Program-made: the position numbers and the translations under genes
Notes under the pieces: model-generated
What the model saw: only the letters and a program-made list of their open reading frames with translations
Told to the model about the DNA's origin: nothing
The model's database searches: none
Source of the DNA: Pseudomonas indica NBRC 103045
GTDB lineage: Bacteria > Pseudomonadota > Gammaproteobacteria > Pseudomonadales > Pseudomonadaceae
NCBI RefSeq assembly: GCF_002091635.1
Contig: NZ_BDAC01000014.1
Coordinates: forward strand, 108,393-172,392
Direction: 5' to 3'
Length of the DNA: 64,000 bases
Part shown: positions 35,474-44,487 of the stretch, piece after piece
How the letters are laid out: every line of letters begins with the position of its first letter
Numbering within the stretch: the first letter of the stretch is position 1

Positions 35474-37990
35474 TTGCTCGCCCTGCCCATCGATGCCGTA
35501 TTGCCCACCCTGCGCACCGCCCTGGCCGAGCGCCATGAAGTAGTGCTGGAGGCGCCGCCGGGCGCGGGCAAGACCACCCGGGTACCGCTGGCCCTGCTCG
35601 ACGAGCCCTGGTTGGCCGGGCAGTCGATCCTGATGCTGGAGCCGCGCCGGCTGGCGGCGCGGGCGGCAGCGGAGCGGTTGGCCAGCGAACTGGGCGAGCG
35701 AGTCGGCGAGACGGTCGGCTACCGCATCCGCCTGGAATCGAAGGTCGGGCCGAAGACCCGCATCGAAGTGGTCACCGAAGGCATCCTGGCCCGTCGCCTG
35801 CAGGACGATCCGGCGCTGGAGGGCGTGGGGCTGGTCATCTTCGATGAATTCCACGAGCGCAGCCTGGATGCCGACCTGGCCTTGGCGCTCACCCTCAACG
35901 GTCGCGAACTGTTGCGCGACGAGCCGCCGCTGAAAGTCCTGCTGATGTCCGCCACCCTGGAAGGCGAGCGGCTGTCGACGCTGCTCGGCGCGGCGCCGGT
36001 GGTGCGCAGCGAGGGACGGATGTTTCCGGTGGACATCCGCTGGGGGCGGCCGGTGCAGCCTGGCGAATACCTGGAACCCCGGGTCGTCGCGACGGTGTTG
36101 CAGGCGCTGGCCGACGAACCGGGCAGCCTGCTGGTGTTCCTGCCCGGCCAGGCGGAGATTCGCCGGGTCCACGAGCAATTGGCCGAGGCGTTGGCCGGGC
36201 GTGGCGACCTCCTGCTCTGTCCGTTGCACGGCGAACTCGATCTCGCCGCCCAGCGCGCCGCCATCGAACCGGCGCCGGCCGGGATGCGCAAGATCGTGCT
36301 GGCCACCAATATCGCCGAAACCAGCCTGACCATCGATGGTGTGCGTGTGGTCGTCGACGCCGGGTTGGCGCGGGTGCCGCGCTTCGATCCGAACAGCGGC
36401 ATGACCCGCCTCGACACCCAGCGCATCTCCCGGGCCAGCGCGACGCAGCGCGCCGGACGTGCCGGACGCCTGGAGCCGGGCGTATGCTACCGGCTGTGGT
36501 CGCAAGAGCAGCATGAGCAACTGCCAGCCTATGGCAGCGCAGAGATTCTCCAGGCCGATCTGGCCGGGGTGGCCTTGCAATTGGCGCGCTGGGGCGTGAC
36601 GCCTGCCGAACTGGTCTGGCTCGACCCGCCGCCTCCTGCGGCCTATGCCCAGGCGCGCGACCTGCTCGGCCGTCTCGGTGCCCTCGACGCGCGGGGCGTG
36701 CTGACGCCTCATGGCCAGGCGATGGCCGAGCTGCCGGCGCACCCACGCATCGCTCATTTGCTGCTGCGTGGTCAGGCCCTGGGGTTGGGTGCACTGGCGT
36801 GCGACCTCGCCGCCTTGCTCGGCGAGCGCGACATCCTGCGGGGCGGAGGTGCCGACTTGCACAGCCGGCTGGCACTGCTGGCTGGGGAGAGGTCGGCCGG
36901 TGCCAGCCGCGGCGGCGTGCAGCGCGCCCGGCAACTGGCCCGCCAATACCGAAGCTACCTGCGTGGCGAGGCTCGGGAGGCGGTGGCCGATCCTGAGCAC
37001 GGGCGCTGGCTCGGCGCGCTGCTGGCGTTCGCCTACCCGGATCGCGTTGCCCGCCAACGCCGTCCCGGCGGCGCCGAGTACCGGCTGGCCAACGGCCGGG
37101 CGGCGCTGTTCGGCGAACCGGACGCCTTGATGAAACATGAGTGGCTGGTGATCGCCGACCTCGGCAGTCGCCAGGGGCAGCGCGAGGAGCGCATCTACCT
37201 CGCGACCGATCTCGATCCGGCGTTGTTCGATAACGTGCTGGCCGAGCAGGTGCGAAGCCGCGATGAGCTGGAGTGGGACGAGCGCGAAGGCGTACTGCGT
37301 GCCGAGCGTCAGCGGCGGGTCGGCGAACTGGTGTTGGATCGCGAGCCGTTGCCAGGGCTGGACGAGGCGGCGCGCTGCCGGGCGTTGGTTCAACTGGTGC
37401 GGCGCAAGGGGCTGGAACTGTTGCCCTGGACACCGGAACTGCGCCAGTGGCAGGCACGGGTGGCACTGCTGCGCCGAATCGATCTGGAGAGCGGCGGTCG
37501 CAGCGACTGGCCCGATGTCTCCGACGTGGCGCTGCTCGACGGTTTGGAGGACTGGTTGGCGCCATACCTCGGCAAGGTCAGCCGGCTCAGCCACTTCGGC
37601 AACCTCGATCTGGGCGGCATTCTCGCCGGTCTGTTGCCCTGGCCGCTGCCGCAGCGCCTGGAGGAATTGGCGCCGCGTAGCCTGAGCGTACCGTCCGGGT
37701 CGAACATCCGCCTGGACTACAGCGAGGACCCGCCGATCCTGGCGGTGCGTCTGCAGGAACTGTTCGGCCTCGCCGAGACGCCGCGTATCGCCGGCGGCCG
37801 GCAGATCGTCAAGCTGCACCTGCTGTCCCCGGCGCGCCGCCCGGTGCAGGTGACACAAGACCTGGCGAGCTTCTGGCGCAACACCTACGCCGAGGTGAAG
37901 AAGGATCTCAAGGGGCGCTATCCCAAGCACTACTGGCCTGACGATCCCTTGATCGCCGAACCTACCGCGCGTGCCAAGCCGAGAGGCTGA
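35474..37990 (+). CDS. hrpB: ATP-dependent helicase HrpB
   Basis: HrpB is a DEAH/RHA-type RNA helicase of unclear target. The 838-aa protein has Walker A APPGAGKTTR near residue 30, the DEFH box (IFDEFHERSLDADLAL), SATLEGERL, ATNIAETSLTIDGV and QRAGRAGRLEPG, then the long HrpB-specific C-terminal region. The start is TTG at 35474, with GAGGA about 7 nt upstream. No ATG lies nearby in frame. Confidence 0.95.
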   Translation: MLALPIDAVLPTLRTALAERHEVVLEAPPGAGKTTRVPLALLDEPWLAGQSILMLEPRRLAARAAAERLASELGERVGETVGYRIRLESKVGPKTRIEVVTEGILARRLQDDPALEGVGLVIFDEFHERSLDADLALALTLNGRELLRDEPPLKVLLMSATLEGERLSTLLGAAPVVRSEGRMFPVDIRWGRPVQPGEYLEPRVVATVLQALADEPGSLLVFLPGQAEIRRVHEQLAEALAGRGDLLLCPLHGELDLAAQRAAIEPAPAGMRKIVLATNIAETSLTIDGVRVVVDAGLARVPRFDPNSGMTRLDTQRISRASATQRAGRAGRLEPGVCYRLWSQEQHEQLPAYGSAEILQADLAGVALQLARWGVTPAELVWLDPPPPAAYAQARDLLGRLGALDARGVLTPHGQAMAELPAHPRIAHLLLRGQALGLGALACDLAALLGERDILRGGGADLHSRLALLAGERSAGASRGGVQRARQLARQYRSYLRGEAREAVADPEHGRWLGALLAFAYPDRVARQRRPGGAEYRLANGRAALFGEPDALMKHEWLVIADLGSRQGQREERIYLATDLDPALFDNVLAEQVRSRDELEWDEREGVLRAERQRRVGELVLDREPLPGLDEAARCRALVQLVRRKGLELLPWTPELRQWQARVALLRRIDLESGGRSDWPDVSDVALLDGLEDWLAPYLGKVSRLSHFGNLDLGGILAGLLPWPLPQRLEELAPRSLSVPSGSNIRLDYSEDPPILAVRLQELFGLAETPRIAGGRQIVKLHLLSPARRPVQVTQDLASFWRNTYAEVKKDLKGRYPKHYWPDDPLIAEPTARAKPRG

Positions 37991-38000
37991 CTGGGTTTCG

Positions 38001-38025
38001 TCGGGCGAATAAATTCGCCCCTACA
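38001..38025. repeat. REP-like palindrome
   Basis: GGGCGAATAAATTCGCCC flanked by TC and CTACAG matches the common Pseudomonas REP type. It lies between the convergent hrpB and binding-protein genes and may also help termination. Confidence 0.7.
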
Positions 38026-38033
38026 GGAGTGAG

Positions 38034-38780
38034 TCAGGGCAGTCGCAAATCCTCGCCCTGCGCTTCCAGTTCCTCATAGGCACCGTCCAGTGCGTCGAGC
38101 AGCTTCTGAGCATCCGGGGCGCGACGAGAGACGATGAGTTTCGACCTCAGCCGGTGCAGCACCACATAGGGCAGCTCGGCCATACCCAGGCGTTGGCGCG
38201 CCTGTTCCACGGGAGTCACGTAATCCAGAAGAAAGTCGCCGCGATGGCGCTGGAGCATTTCCAGGGCGGATGTGTGGCTGCTGGTGCGGTGTTGCTCGAT
38301 ATTCAGTGCCGGGTCGCTCAGCCAGTCGCTGTAGGGCTTCCAGTAGCTGTAGCCGCTGATCAGGATGATGCCGCGTCCGCCCAGGTCTTCCGGGAGGCGG
38401 GGAAGCAGGGTGTCGCGGCGGAAGTACAGGGCGAGGTCGAATTCGCCCAGCACGCTGCGGCTTTCCAGGGTATGCCCCTTGAGTTCTTCCTTGCCCGGTG
38501 CGCCAGGCCAGAGGTGCACGCTACCGTCCCGTAAGCCGGCATATAGACGGGCACCGGGCAGGCTGCGGAAAACCGGGTGATAGCCGGCATGCTTCAGCAG
38601 GCGTTCGGTCAGCCTGAGCGCCGATCCTTCGGGAGTGCCATCGGCGGCGCTGTAGGTGTAGGGCGGAAATTCATAAAAACCGACATTGACCACCGGCAGC
38701 GGTTGCCCGGATTCGGTCTGGGCGAAGCTCAGGCCGCAGAACAGCGCGGCGCCGAGCGCGAGGCAGGAAAGTCTGGACAT
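38034..38780 (-). CDS. Periplasmic solute-binding protein (SBP_bac_3-like)
   Basis: The 248-aa protein has a Sec signal (cleavage near FA-Q, residue 21). Its fold resembles family 3 amino-acid binding proteins: VVNVGFYEFPPYTYSAADGTPEGSALRLTERLLKHAGY, and later GDFLLDYVTPVEQA. No permease or ATPase is adjacent, so it may be an orphan binding protein. The ligand is unknown. Confidence 0.85.
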   Translation of the reverse strand: MSRLSCLALGAALFCGLSFAQTESGQPLPVVNVGFYEFPPYTYSAADGTPEGSALRLTERLLKHAGYHPVFRSLPGARLYAGLRDGSVHLWPGAPGKEELKGHTLESRSVLGEFDLALYFRRDTLLPRLPEDLGGRGIILISGYSYWKPYSDWLSDPALNIEQHRTSSHTSALEMLQRHRGDFLLDYVTPVEQARQRLGMAELPYVVLHRLRSKLIVSRRAPDAQKLLDALDGAYEELEAQGEDLRLP

Positions 38781-38902
38781 CGATCACCGTGGCGCTCTGG
38801 AGTCCCGCAATCCCTGTGTTCCGAGCGCGTCTTGTATGTGTACCGCGGCAGCATGCGTGGCCGTCCGGGCTTTGTCCAGCCTGGGCCCGAGTGCTCGTCG
38901 CC

Positions 38903-39991
38903 TCATTCGTGAGGCAGCAGGAAGCGCGCGACCAGCGGCAGGTGGTCGGAAATCCGTAGGGTATCGCGTTGCCGCACCGTTGCCGTGAGCCGCTTGAGGC
39001 GGGGGCTGTGGAAAAGGTAGTCGAGGGTGCGGTCCGGCCCAGGGACTTCGGCGCCGTTGGGCGAGTAGGTGTACCACTTGGCCTGCTTGTCGCCGTTCAC
39101 TTCGTCCAGGCTGGGGATCATCGGGTAGCGGCTGGCCAAATCCTGCAGCTCGCTGTGCTCGGCGTACCAGCTGCGCTGGGGTTCGGACAGACGCGTGTAT
39201 TGCCCCGGTGGCAGCAGGTTGAGGTCGCCGCCGAAGAGCCATGGGGTGCCCTGGTTTTCCAGGCGGTCGAGCAACGTGCGGGTCATGGCGACCTGTCGCT
39301 GCATGGTGTCGTCGCCCTGGGCGAAGGCATCCAGGTGGGTGTTGATCACTGCCAGCCGGCCGCCGTCGCGCAACGGCAGTTCGCTGACCAGCAGTGCACG
39401 CTTGAAGCCGAACGGTTTGACGATCGGATTGGCCGGTACGCGCGGAAGTTGCAGGCGCTCGGCATGATCGATGCGGTAGCGACTGAGGGTGGCGAGTTTC
39501 ATGCCGACGCTACCAAGAATGCGCGGATGCGGTACGAAGCGCGCCTTCCAGTAGAACGCCTGGGTGCTGCACGGATAAAGGTCGGCCAGTCGCTCCTGCA
39601 ACAGGGCCAGCTGGTCCTGGTAATCGCTGGCCTTGGCGCCGTCGTGCAGTTCCTGCAGCAGCACGATGTCCGGTTGTTCGTCGCGGATCACCCGGGCCAC
39701 TTCGTCGAGGTTGTAGGCGAGGTCCTCGGCGGTGGGGCGTTCGTCCGGGCCGCTGCCGTCGGCCAGGTCGTAGAAGAACACGTAGCGCTTGCCGGCCAGG
39801 TATTGGACGTTCCAGGTCATCACCTTGAGTGCCTGGCCCGGCAGTAGCACAGGCGCATCGGCACTGCAGGACAACGGCGCGTCTTCGCGGTCCGCGGGAT
39901 GCCAGGTGAGCGCATGGATCAGGGCGGCCAGGGCGATGCCCAGTACCAGCAACATGATCAGGCTGAAGCGCAGGGAGCGGAGCAAGGTCAT
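38903..39991 (-). CDS. Endonuclease/exonuclease/phosphatase-family protein
   Basis: The 362-aa protein has one N-terminal membrane segment (IMLLVLGIALAALIHAL), then an EEP domain: KVMTWNVQYL, IVLLQELHDG (metal-binding Glu), INTHLDAFAQGDD, LFGGDLNLLPPG and the terminal ISDHLPLVARF. It should be a metal-dependent phosphodiesterase facing the periplasm. The substrate is not known. The ATG at 39991 is the first before the membrane segment; a much longer reading frame upstream is low-complexity. Confidence 0.88.
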   Translation of the reverse strand: MTLLRSLRFSLIMLLVLGIALAALIHALTWHPADREDAPLSCSADAPVLLPGQALKVMTWNVQYLAGKRYVFFYDLADGSGPDERPTAEDLAYNLDEVARVIRDEQPDIVLLQELHDGAKASDYQDQLALLQERLADLYPCSTQAFYWKARFVPHPRILGSVGMKLATLSRYRIDHAERLQLPRVPANPIVKPFGFKRALLVSELPLRDGGRLAVINTHLDAFAQGDDTMQRQVAMTRTLLDRLENQGTPWLFGGDLNLLPPGQYTRLSEPQRSWYAEHSELQDLASRYPMIPSLDEVNGDKQAKWYTYSPNGAEVPGPDRTLDYLFHSPRLKRLTATVRQRDTLRISDHLPLVARFLLPHE

Positions 39992-40071
39992 CGGCAGAGC
40001 TGGACTATGCTGAAAGAGCGCGAGCATAACCGAGAGGCCGTCCACGGCCCAACCCTGACGCAGCGCAAACG

Positions 40072-40332
40072 ATGAGGACTGCCGGCGTGAGCGAACCCCA
40101 GATAGCCCAGCGCGGCCCTTATGTGGTGGAGGTGATCGCCGGCCGCGATTATTTCTGGTGCCGTTGCGGCCACAGCACCCGCCAGCCGTTCTGCGACGGC
40201 TCGCACAAGGGCGGCGACCTGTTGCCGCTGAAGTTTCATGCCGAGCACAGCGAAACGCTCTATTTCTGCGGTTGCAAGCACAGCCACGCACCGCCGCTTT
40301 GCGACGGTACGCACGAAGCGCTGGGCGACTGA
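40072..40332 (+). CDS. Tandem CDGSH iron-sulfur protein
   Basis: The 86-aa protein carries two complete CDGSH [2Fe-2S] motifs: CRCGHSTRQPFCDGSH and CGCKHSHAPPLCDGTH. This is the double-motif (miner2-like) type found in bacteria. It may act in electron transfer or cluster trafficking. A GTG at 40087 is an alternative start. A short-chain dehydrogenase starts 21 bp downstream, so the two could share a transcript. Confidence 0.92.
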   Translation: MRTAGVSEPQIAQRGPYVVEVIAGRDYFWCRCGHSTRQPFCDGSHKGGDLLPLKFHAEHSETLYFCGCKHSHAPPLCDGTHEALGD

Positions 40333-40353
40333 TTTCCACGCCAAGGGGGCGGC

Positions 40354-41193
40354 ATGTATCGCAAGGTGTTTAACAACAAGGTTTTCGATCGCAAGGTGGT
40401 ATTGGTCAGCGGCGGTTGTGCCGGTATCGGTCGGGCGCTGTCCGTGCGCATGGCGCAGGCCGGCGCGCGTCTGGTTCTGCTTGATCTGGACCAGGCGGCG
40501 CTGGACAGCATGGTCCAGCACCTGGACGCCCACCATAACGCCGAAGCCCTGGGCCTGCGCTGCGACGTGGCCGATGCCGAGGCGGTCCAGCGGGCGGTGA
40601 CGCTGGCCATCGAGCGCTTCGGCGGTATCGATGTGCTGGTGAACAACGCTGGCATTACTCACCGCAGCACCTTCGTCGAGACCGATCTCGCCGTGTTCCA
40701 GCGGATCATGGCGGTGAACTTCTTCGGCGCGCTGCACTGCACCCAGGCTGCGCTACCCAGCTTGGTCGCCCGCCAGGGGCAGATCATCGTGCTCAGTTCG
40801 CTGTCCGGTTTCGCCCCGTTGCTCTATCGCAGTGCCTACAACGCCAGCAAGCATGCCCTGCACGGGTTGTTCGAAACCCTGCGTTACGAGATCAGGGGCT
40901 CCGGGGTCAACGTGATGCTGGTCTGCCCCGGCTTCACTGCCACCGACCTGCGTAAGAACGCCCTGGTTGGCGATGGCTCGGTGACTCGCCAGCCGCCCCT
41001 GGCGATGGGCAAGGTGGCATCGCCCCAGGATGTCGCTGAGGCCATCTACCAAGGCGCGCTACGACGGCGGCGTCTGCTGGTGTTGTCCAACGTGGACTGG
41101 CGGGCACGCTTGCTGGCGCGCTTCTTCCCGCGCCTGTTCGAGCGTGTGCTGCTGCCGCGTCTGTCGGGGTTGAAGCCGGCGGCGCCGAGGTAA
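40354..41193 (+). CDS. Short-chain dehydrogenase/reductase
   Basis: The 279-aa Rossmann-fold protein has the cofactor motif VVLVSGGCAGIGRAL, the LDLDQAALDSM segment (an Asp after beta-2 suggests NAD(H) preference), NNAGITH, catalytic Ser in LSSLSGF, and YNASK. A basic C-terminal segment may contact membranes. The substrate is unknown. Confidence 0.92.
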   Translation: MYRKVFNNKVFDRKVVLVSGGCAGIGRALSVRMAQAGARLVLLDLDQAALDSMVQHLDAHHNAEALGLRCDVADAEAVQRAVTLAIERFGGIDVLVNNAGITHRSTFVETDLAVFQRIMAVNFFGALHCTQAALPSLVARQGQIIVLSSLSGFAPLLYRSAYNASKHALHGLFETLRYEIRGSGVNVMLVCPGFTATDLRKNALVGDGSVTRQPPLAMGKVASPQDVAEAIYQGALRRRRLLVLSNVDWRARLLARFFPRLFERVLLPRLSGLKPAAPR

Positions 41194-41211
41194 ACCTGGC
41201 GCCGCCGGGCC

Positions 41212-41634
41212 TCAATGCGCGTGGGGTTCGTAGGGCAGGCTGGTATCCCAGAACGCCGCTTCGATCTTGTGCCCGTCGAGGTCGCGCACGAAGCAGCCAT
41301 AGTAGGGATCGCCGTAATCGGGGCGTGGGCCCGGTTCGCCATCGCTGTGGGCACCGGCGGCCAGCGCGGCTTCGTAGAACGCCCGCACCGACTCCCGGTC
41401 CGGGGCGAAGAAGCCGATATGGGTACCGTTGCCGACATTCGCCGGCTGGCCGTCGATCGGGATCTGCACCCAGAACTCCGGGTATTCGCGGCCGTAGGCG
41501 ACCGCGCCGGGATGGGCCATGACGCGCTTGCAACCGAGAGTCGCCAGCACGCGGTCGTAGAAGGCGACCGCGCGCTCGAACTGGTTGGTGCCGATGGACA
41601 GGTGGGAAAGGATGCTGGGGTTGATGTCCGTCAT
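41212..41634 (-). CDS. VOC-family (glyoxalase-like) protein
   Basis: The 140-aa protein has two paired beta-alpha-beta-beta-beta units: HLSIGTNQFERAVAFYDRVL and a later GCFVRDLDGHKIEAAFW. This is the vicinal oxygen chelate fold, related to glyoxalase/bleomycin-resistance proteins. The ATG at 41634 gives the usual length. The substrate is unknown. Confidence 0.9.
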   Translation of the reverse strand: MTDINPSILSHLSIGTNQFERAVAFYDRVLATLGCKRVMAHPGAVAYGREYPEFWVQIPIDGQPANVGNGTHIGFFAPDRESVRAFYEAALAAGAHSDGEPGPRPDYGDPYYGCFVRDLDGHKIEAAFWDTSLPYEPHAH

Positions 41635-41709
41635 GTGAGGAGCCTCCTTGGAAAACAACCCCAAGCGTAGCGCGTATTCCGCTGGACGAAGATCGGGAAT
41701 GCGCTCGCG

Positions 41710-42234
41710 CTACTCGCTATCCGGCTTCTTGTAGCGCGCCGAATCGAGGGGATCGTCACGGGACAGGGTTTGTTCGTCCATGCCCAGCTCCTCGTCGCTG
41801 AGTTCGGTATCGGCTTCCGACTGGCTGGCGTCCCAGGGCTTGCCATCCAGCGGCTTGACCCGTCCGAGTTCGGCTTCGTCCAGGCCACTGCCGCCGCCGA
41901 TCGTATGCTCATCCACCACGCTCAGATCCTTGTCGTTCGGCAGGCCTTCGCCGCGTTCCCGCGGTGAGCGGGAGCCGGTCTCGTCGTACAGGGTTTCCGG
42001 GCTGAGGTCGTCCAGGGTCGGATTGTGGTCGTTCACCTCGCCGCCGGTCTTGCCGGCTTCGCGGACGCGCTCCGGCGGGTATTCGTCGCGGAGTTCATCC
42101 TCTGGACGGGTATCGCCCACCCGACCGCTGCGCTCGTCCTTGCGATCGCTGAAATCCAGTTCCTCCATGGAGCCCATGCGGTCCTGGATATCGTCGATTT
42201 CCTTCGGGGTTCGCTCGTTGCGGTTGGTTTTCAT
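41710..42234 (-). CDS. Acidic, probably disordered hypothetical protein
   Basis: The 174-aa protein is very hydrophilic and rich in Asp, Glu, Arg, Ser and Gly, with no hydrophobic core or signal peptide. Short recurring acidic elements (DEYPPERVREA, TLDDLSPETLYDET, ELSDEELGMDEQTL) suggest an intrinsically disordered protein. I recall similar Pseudomonas proteins labelled serine kinase/phosphatase or HPr-related, but nothing in the sequence supports a catalytic role. AGGAGG precedes the start. Confidence 0.8.
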   Translation of the reverse strand: MKTNRNERTPKEIDDIQDRMGSMEELDFSDRKDERSGRVGDTRPEDELRDEYPPERVREAGKTGGEVNDHNPTLDDLSPETLYDETGSRSPRERGEGLPNDKDLSVVDEHTIGGGSGLDEAELGRVKPLDGKPWDASQSEADTELSDEELGMDEQTLSRDDPLDSARYKKPDSE

Positions 42235-42425
42235 GGGGACCTCCTGCCAAGTCTCTGTCTCTAGAGCTGTGACCGGGGGCTTCGGGGAAGATTCAGGCAG
42301 TCCGCTGGATGGGCATGCCCGACGCGCAGCGGAGAACCGATTGCGCAGGGCGCTGTCGTTACCGGAATGTGACCGATTCGCGCTCAGCGGTCAGGCGGCC
42401 CATGCTTTAGTGATTGTTATGCACC

Positions 42426-42449
42426 AAAGCTGTCCGCTGTGACAGCTTT
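42426..42449. promoter_or_regulatory. Candidate operator upstream of the nucleoside cluster
   Basis: AAAGCTGTC-CGCTGT-GACAGCTTT is a perfect 9-bp inverted repeat in the 388-bp gap between the divergent acidic-protein gene and cdd. A C5T5 run follows, so an attenuator-like hairpin is an alternative reading. No plus-strand gene lies upstream to need a terminator, which favours an operator. The rest of 42235-42622 shows no supported gene. Confidence 0.5.
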
Positions 42450-42622
42450 CCCCCTTTTTCTGGTGCGCGAAGTGTCGGGACGTAACGCTTTTTCCAAGTC
42501 ATGGCCATGTGCTGTTAGCCGGGAGGCCAGGCAATGTCAGGTTGCGGATGCGCTTGATGCAGTTGGCCTGGCTCTTGCTATTTCTGACCATAAGGACAGG
42601 TTCGGATAGGGATGGAAACAGG

Positions 42623-43039
42623 ATGAACGACAACAACGATCCGCAGGGTATTCCTCCAACGCTGCTGGCAGCGGCGAAGCTGGCCGCAGAGCGTGCCTAC
42701 TGCGGCTATTCGCAATTCCCGGTGGGTGCGGCCCTGCTGACGGCTGACGATCAGGTGATCCTCGGCTGCAACGTGGAAAACGCCTCCTACGGACTGACCA
42801 ACTGCGCCGAACGCAGCGCGTTGTTCGCGGCGATCAGCCAGGGGCACGCGCCACGCAGTTTCAAGGCGTTGCTGGTGTTCGCGCCGAAGATGGATTCGAT
42901 CAGCCCGTGCGGCGCCTGCCGCCAGGTGATCAGCGAACTGCTGTCGGCCGATTGCCCCGTCTACTGCTGCGGCGGGGACCCCGATCAGTACCGGGCATGG
43001 CGTAGCGACGAGCTGCTGCCCGGCGCCTTTTCTCTCTGA
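42623..43039 (+). CDS. cdd: Cytidine deaminase
   Basis: Cdd converts cytidine and deoxycytidine to uridine and deoxyuridine. The 138-aa protein is the short homotetrameric type: [28 protein letters not shown] (Zn ligand Cys61, catalytic Glu63) and PCGACRQ (Cys96, Cys99). The ATG at 42623 has AGG 3 nt upstream; an in-frame extension to 42509 lacks family similarity. It opens the nucleoside catabolism cluster. Confidence 0.96.
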   Translation: MNDNNDPQGIPPTLLAAAKLAAERAYCGYSQFPVGAALLTADDQVILGCNVENASYGLTNCAERSALFAAISQGHAPRSFKALLVFAPKMDSISPCGACRQVISELLSADCPVYCCGGDPDQYRAWRSDELLPGAFSL

Positions 43040-43112
43040 CTCATTCGATTTTCTGGCTCGGCCCCGGCAGGTCCGGGCCGGGTTCCCTTTATCCGTTCAC
43101 GGGAGTCTCTCC

Positions 43113-44372
43113 ATGAGTCTCGTTGGTATCGTCGTACTGCTGGCCATCGCGCTGGCGTTTTCCCGCAATCGCCGGGCGATCCGCCTGCGCACCGTGGTGG
43201 GGGCTTTTCTGATTCAGGCCGGTCTGGGCGCCTTCGTGCTCTATGTGCCTTGGGGCAAGGACGTGCTGGCGAGTATGTCGAGCTCGGTGGCGTCCCTGCA
43301 GGGCTACGCGAACGAGGGCATCGCCTTTCTGTTCGCCGGCCTGAGCAGCGACAAGATGTTCGAGGTGTTCGGCAACCAGGGCTTCGTGTTCGCCATCCGG
43401 GTGCTGCCGCTGATCGTCTTCTTCAGTGCCTTCATTGCGGTGTTGTACCACCTTGGGATCATGACGCTGATCATCCGGGTGATCGGCGGGGCGTTGCGCT
43501 GGGCACTCGGCACCAGCCGCACGGAGTCGATGTCGGCGACGGCGAACATCTTCGTCGGCCAGACCGAGGCGCCGTTGGTGGTGCGGCCGTTCATCCCGCG
43601 CATGACCCGCTCCGAGCTGTTCGCCATCATGGTCGGCGGGCTGGCCTCGGTGGCCGGCTCGGTGCTGATCGGCTACGCCAGCCTGGGCGTCGAATTGAAA
43701 TACCTGATCGCCGCGAGCTTCATGGCGGCACCGGGCGGGTTGTTGATGGCCAAGCTGATGGAGCCGGAAACCGCGATGCCGCAGGACGATCCGGGCGATG
43801 TCGACGAGCTGATCACCGACAAGCCGGTCAACGTGCTCGATGCGGCGGCCAGCGGGGCGACCAGCGGCTTGCAACTGGCGCTGAACGTGGGCGCCATGCT
43901 GCTGGTGTTCATTGCCTTGATCGCGGTGCTCAACGGTTTGCTCGGCTGGTTCGGCGGCTGGTTCGGCTACCCGGACGTGAGCCTGCAACAATTGCTCGGC
44001 TACCTCTTCGCGCCGTTGGCGTTCGTGCTCGGCGTGCCCTGGTCGGAAGCGGTCCAGGCCGGCAGCTTCATCGGCCAGAAGCTGGTGCTCAACGAATTCG
44101 TCGCCTACATCGATTTCGCCCGCTACCTGGACCCGGTCAAGGCGGCGGAAAGCGGGGTCGCGGTGCTTTCCGCGCAGACCCAGGTGATCATCACCTTCGC
44201 CCTCTGCGGGTTCGCCAACCTGTCGTCGATCGGCATCCTGCTCGGTGGGCTCGGAGTGATGGCGCCCAATCGCCGGCACGAGCTGGCCCAACTGGGCCTC
44301 AAGGCAGTGCTGGCCGGGAGCCTGTCCAACCTGATGAGCGCGGCCCTGGCCGGCTTCTTCGTTTCCCTCTGA
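43113..44372 (+). CDS. nupC: NupC-type concentrative nucleoside transporter
   Basis: CNT proteins import nucleosides with protons or sodium across the inner membrane. The 419-aa protein has the CNT helices and motifs: [47 protein letters not shown] (substrate site), [10 protein letters not shown] and [19 protein letters not shown]. It sits between cdd and tsx. Confidence 0.95.
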   Translation: MSLVGIVVLLAIALAFSRNRRAIRLRTVVGAFLIQAGLGAFVLYVPWGKDVLASMSSSVASLQGYANEGIAFLFAGLSSDKMFEVFGNQGFVFAIRVLPLIVFFSAFIAVLYHLGIMTLIIRVIGGALRWALGTSRTESMSATANIFVGQTEAPLVVRPFIPRMTRSELFAIMVGGLASVAGSVLIGYASLGVELKYLIAASFMAAPGGLLMAKLMEPETAMPQDDPGDVDELITDKPVNVLDAAASGATSGLQLALNVGAMLLVFIALIAVLNGLLGWFGGWFGYPDVSLQQLLGYLFAPLAFVLGVPWSEAVQAGSFIGQKLVLNEFVAYIDFARYLDPVKAAESGVAVLSAQTQVIITFALCGFANLSSIGILLGGLGVMAPNRRHELAQLGLKAVLAGSLSNLMSAALAGFFVSL

Positions 44373-44387
44373 TTTCAGCGGATTTGC

Positions 44388-44423
44388 ACCGGCCTGGCTC
44401 CAGGCCGGTCGGAAGCGTTTTTT
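44388..44423 (+). terminator. Intra-cluster terminator/attenuator before tsx
   Basis: ACCGGCCTG (44388-44396) pairs with CAGGCCGGT (44401-44409). A TTTTTT run follows after 8 nt (44418-44423). Termination is likely to be partial and would set tsx and deo levels relative to nupC. Confidence 0.55.
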
Positions 44424-44487
44424 CTGGAAAGCGTGGCCCGCCGCCTTCGCAGGCCGCCGTTATGACGACTCAAGGAGAAACACACGG

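Noticed and set aside
42340..42400. CRP/Vfr site upstream of cdd
   Set aside because: AATGTGA gives only a left half-site; the expected right half (TCACA) is not present at the correct spacing.
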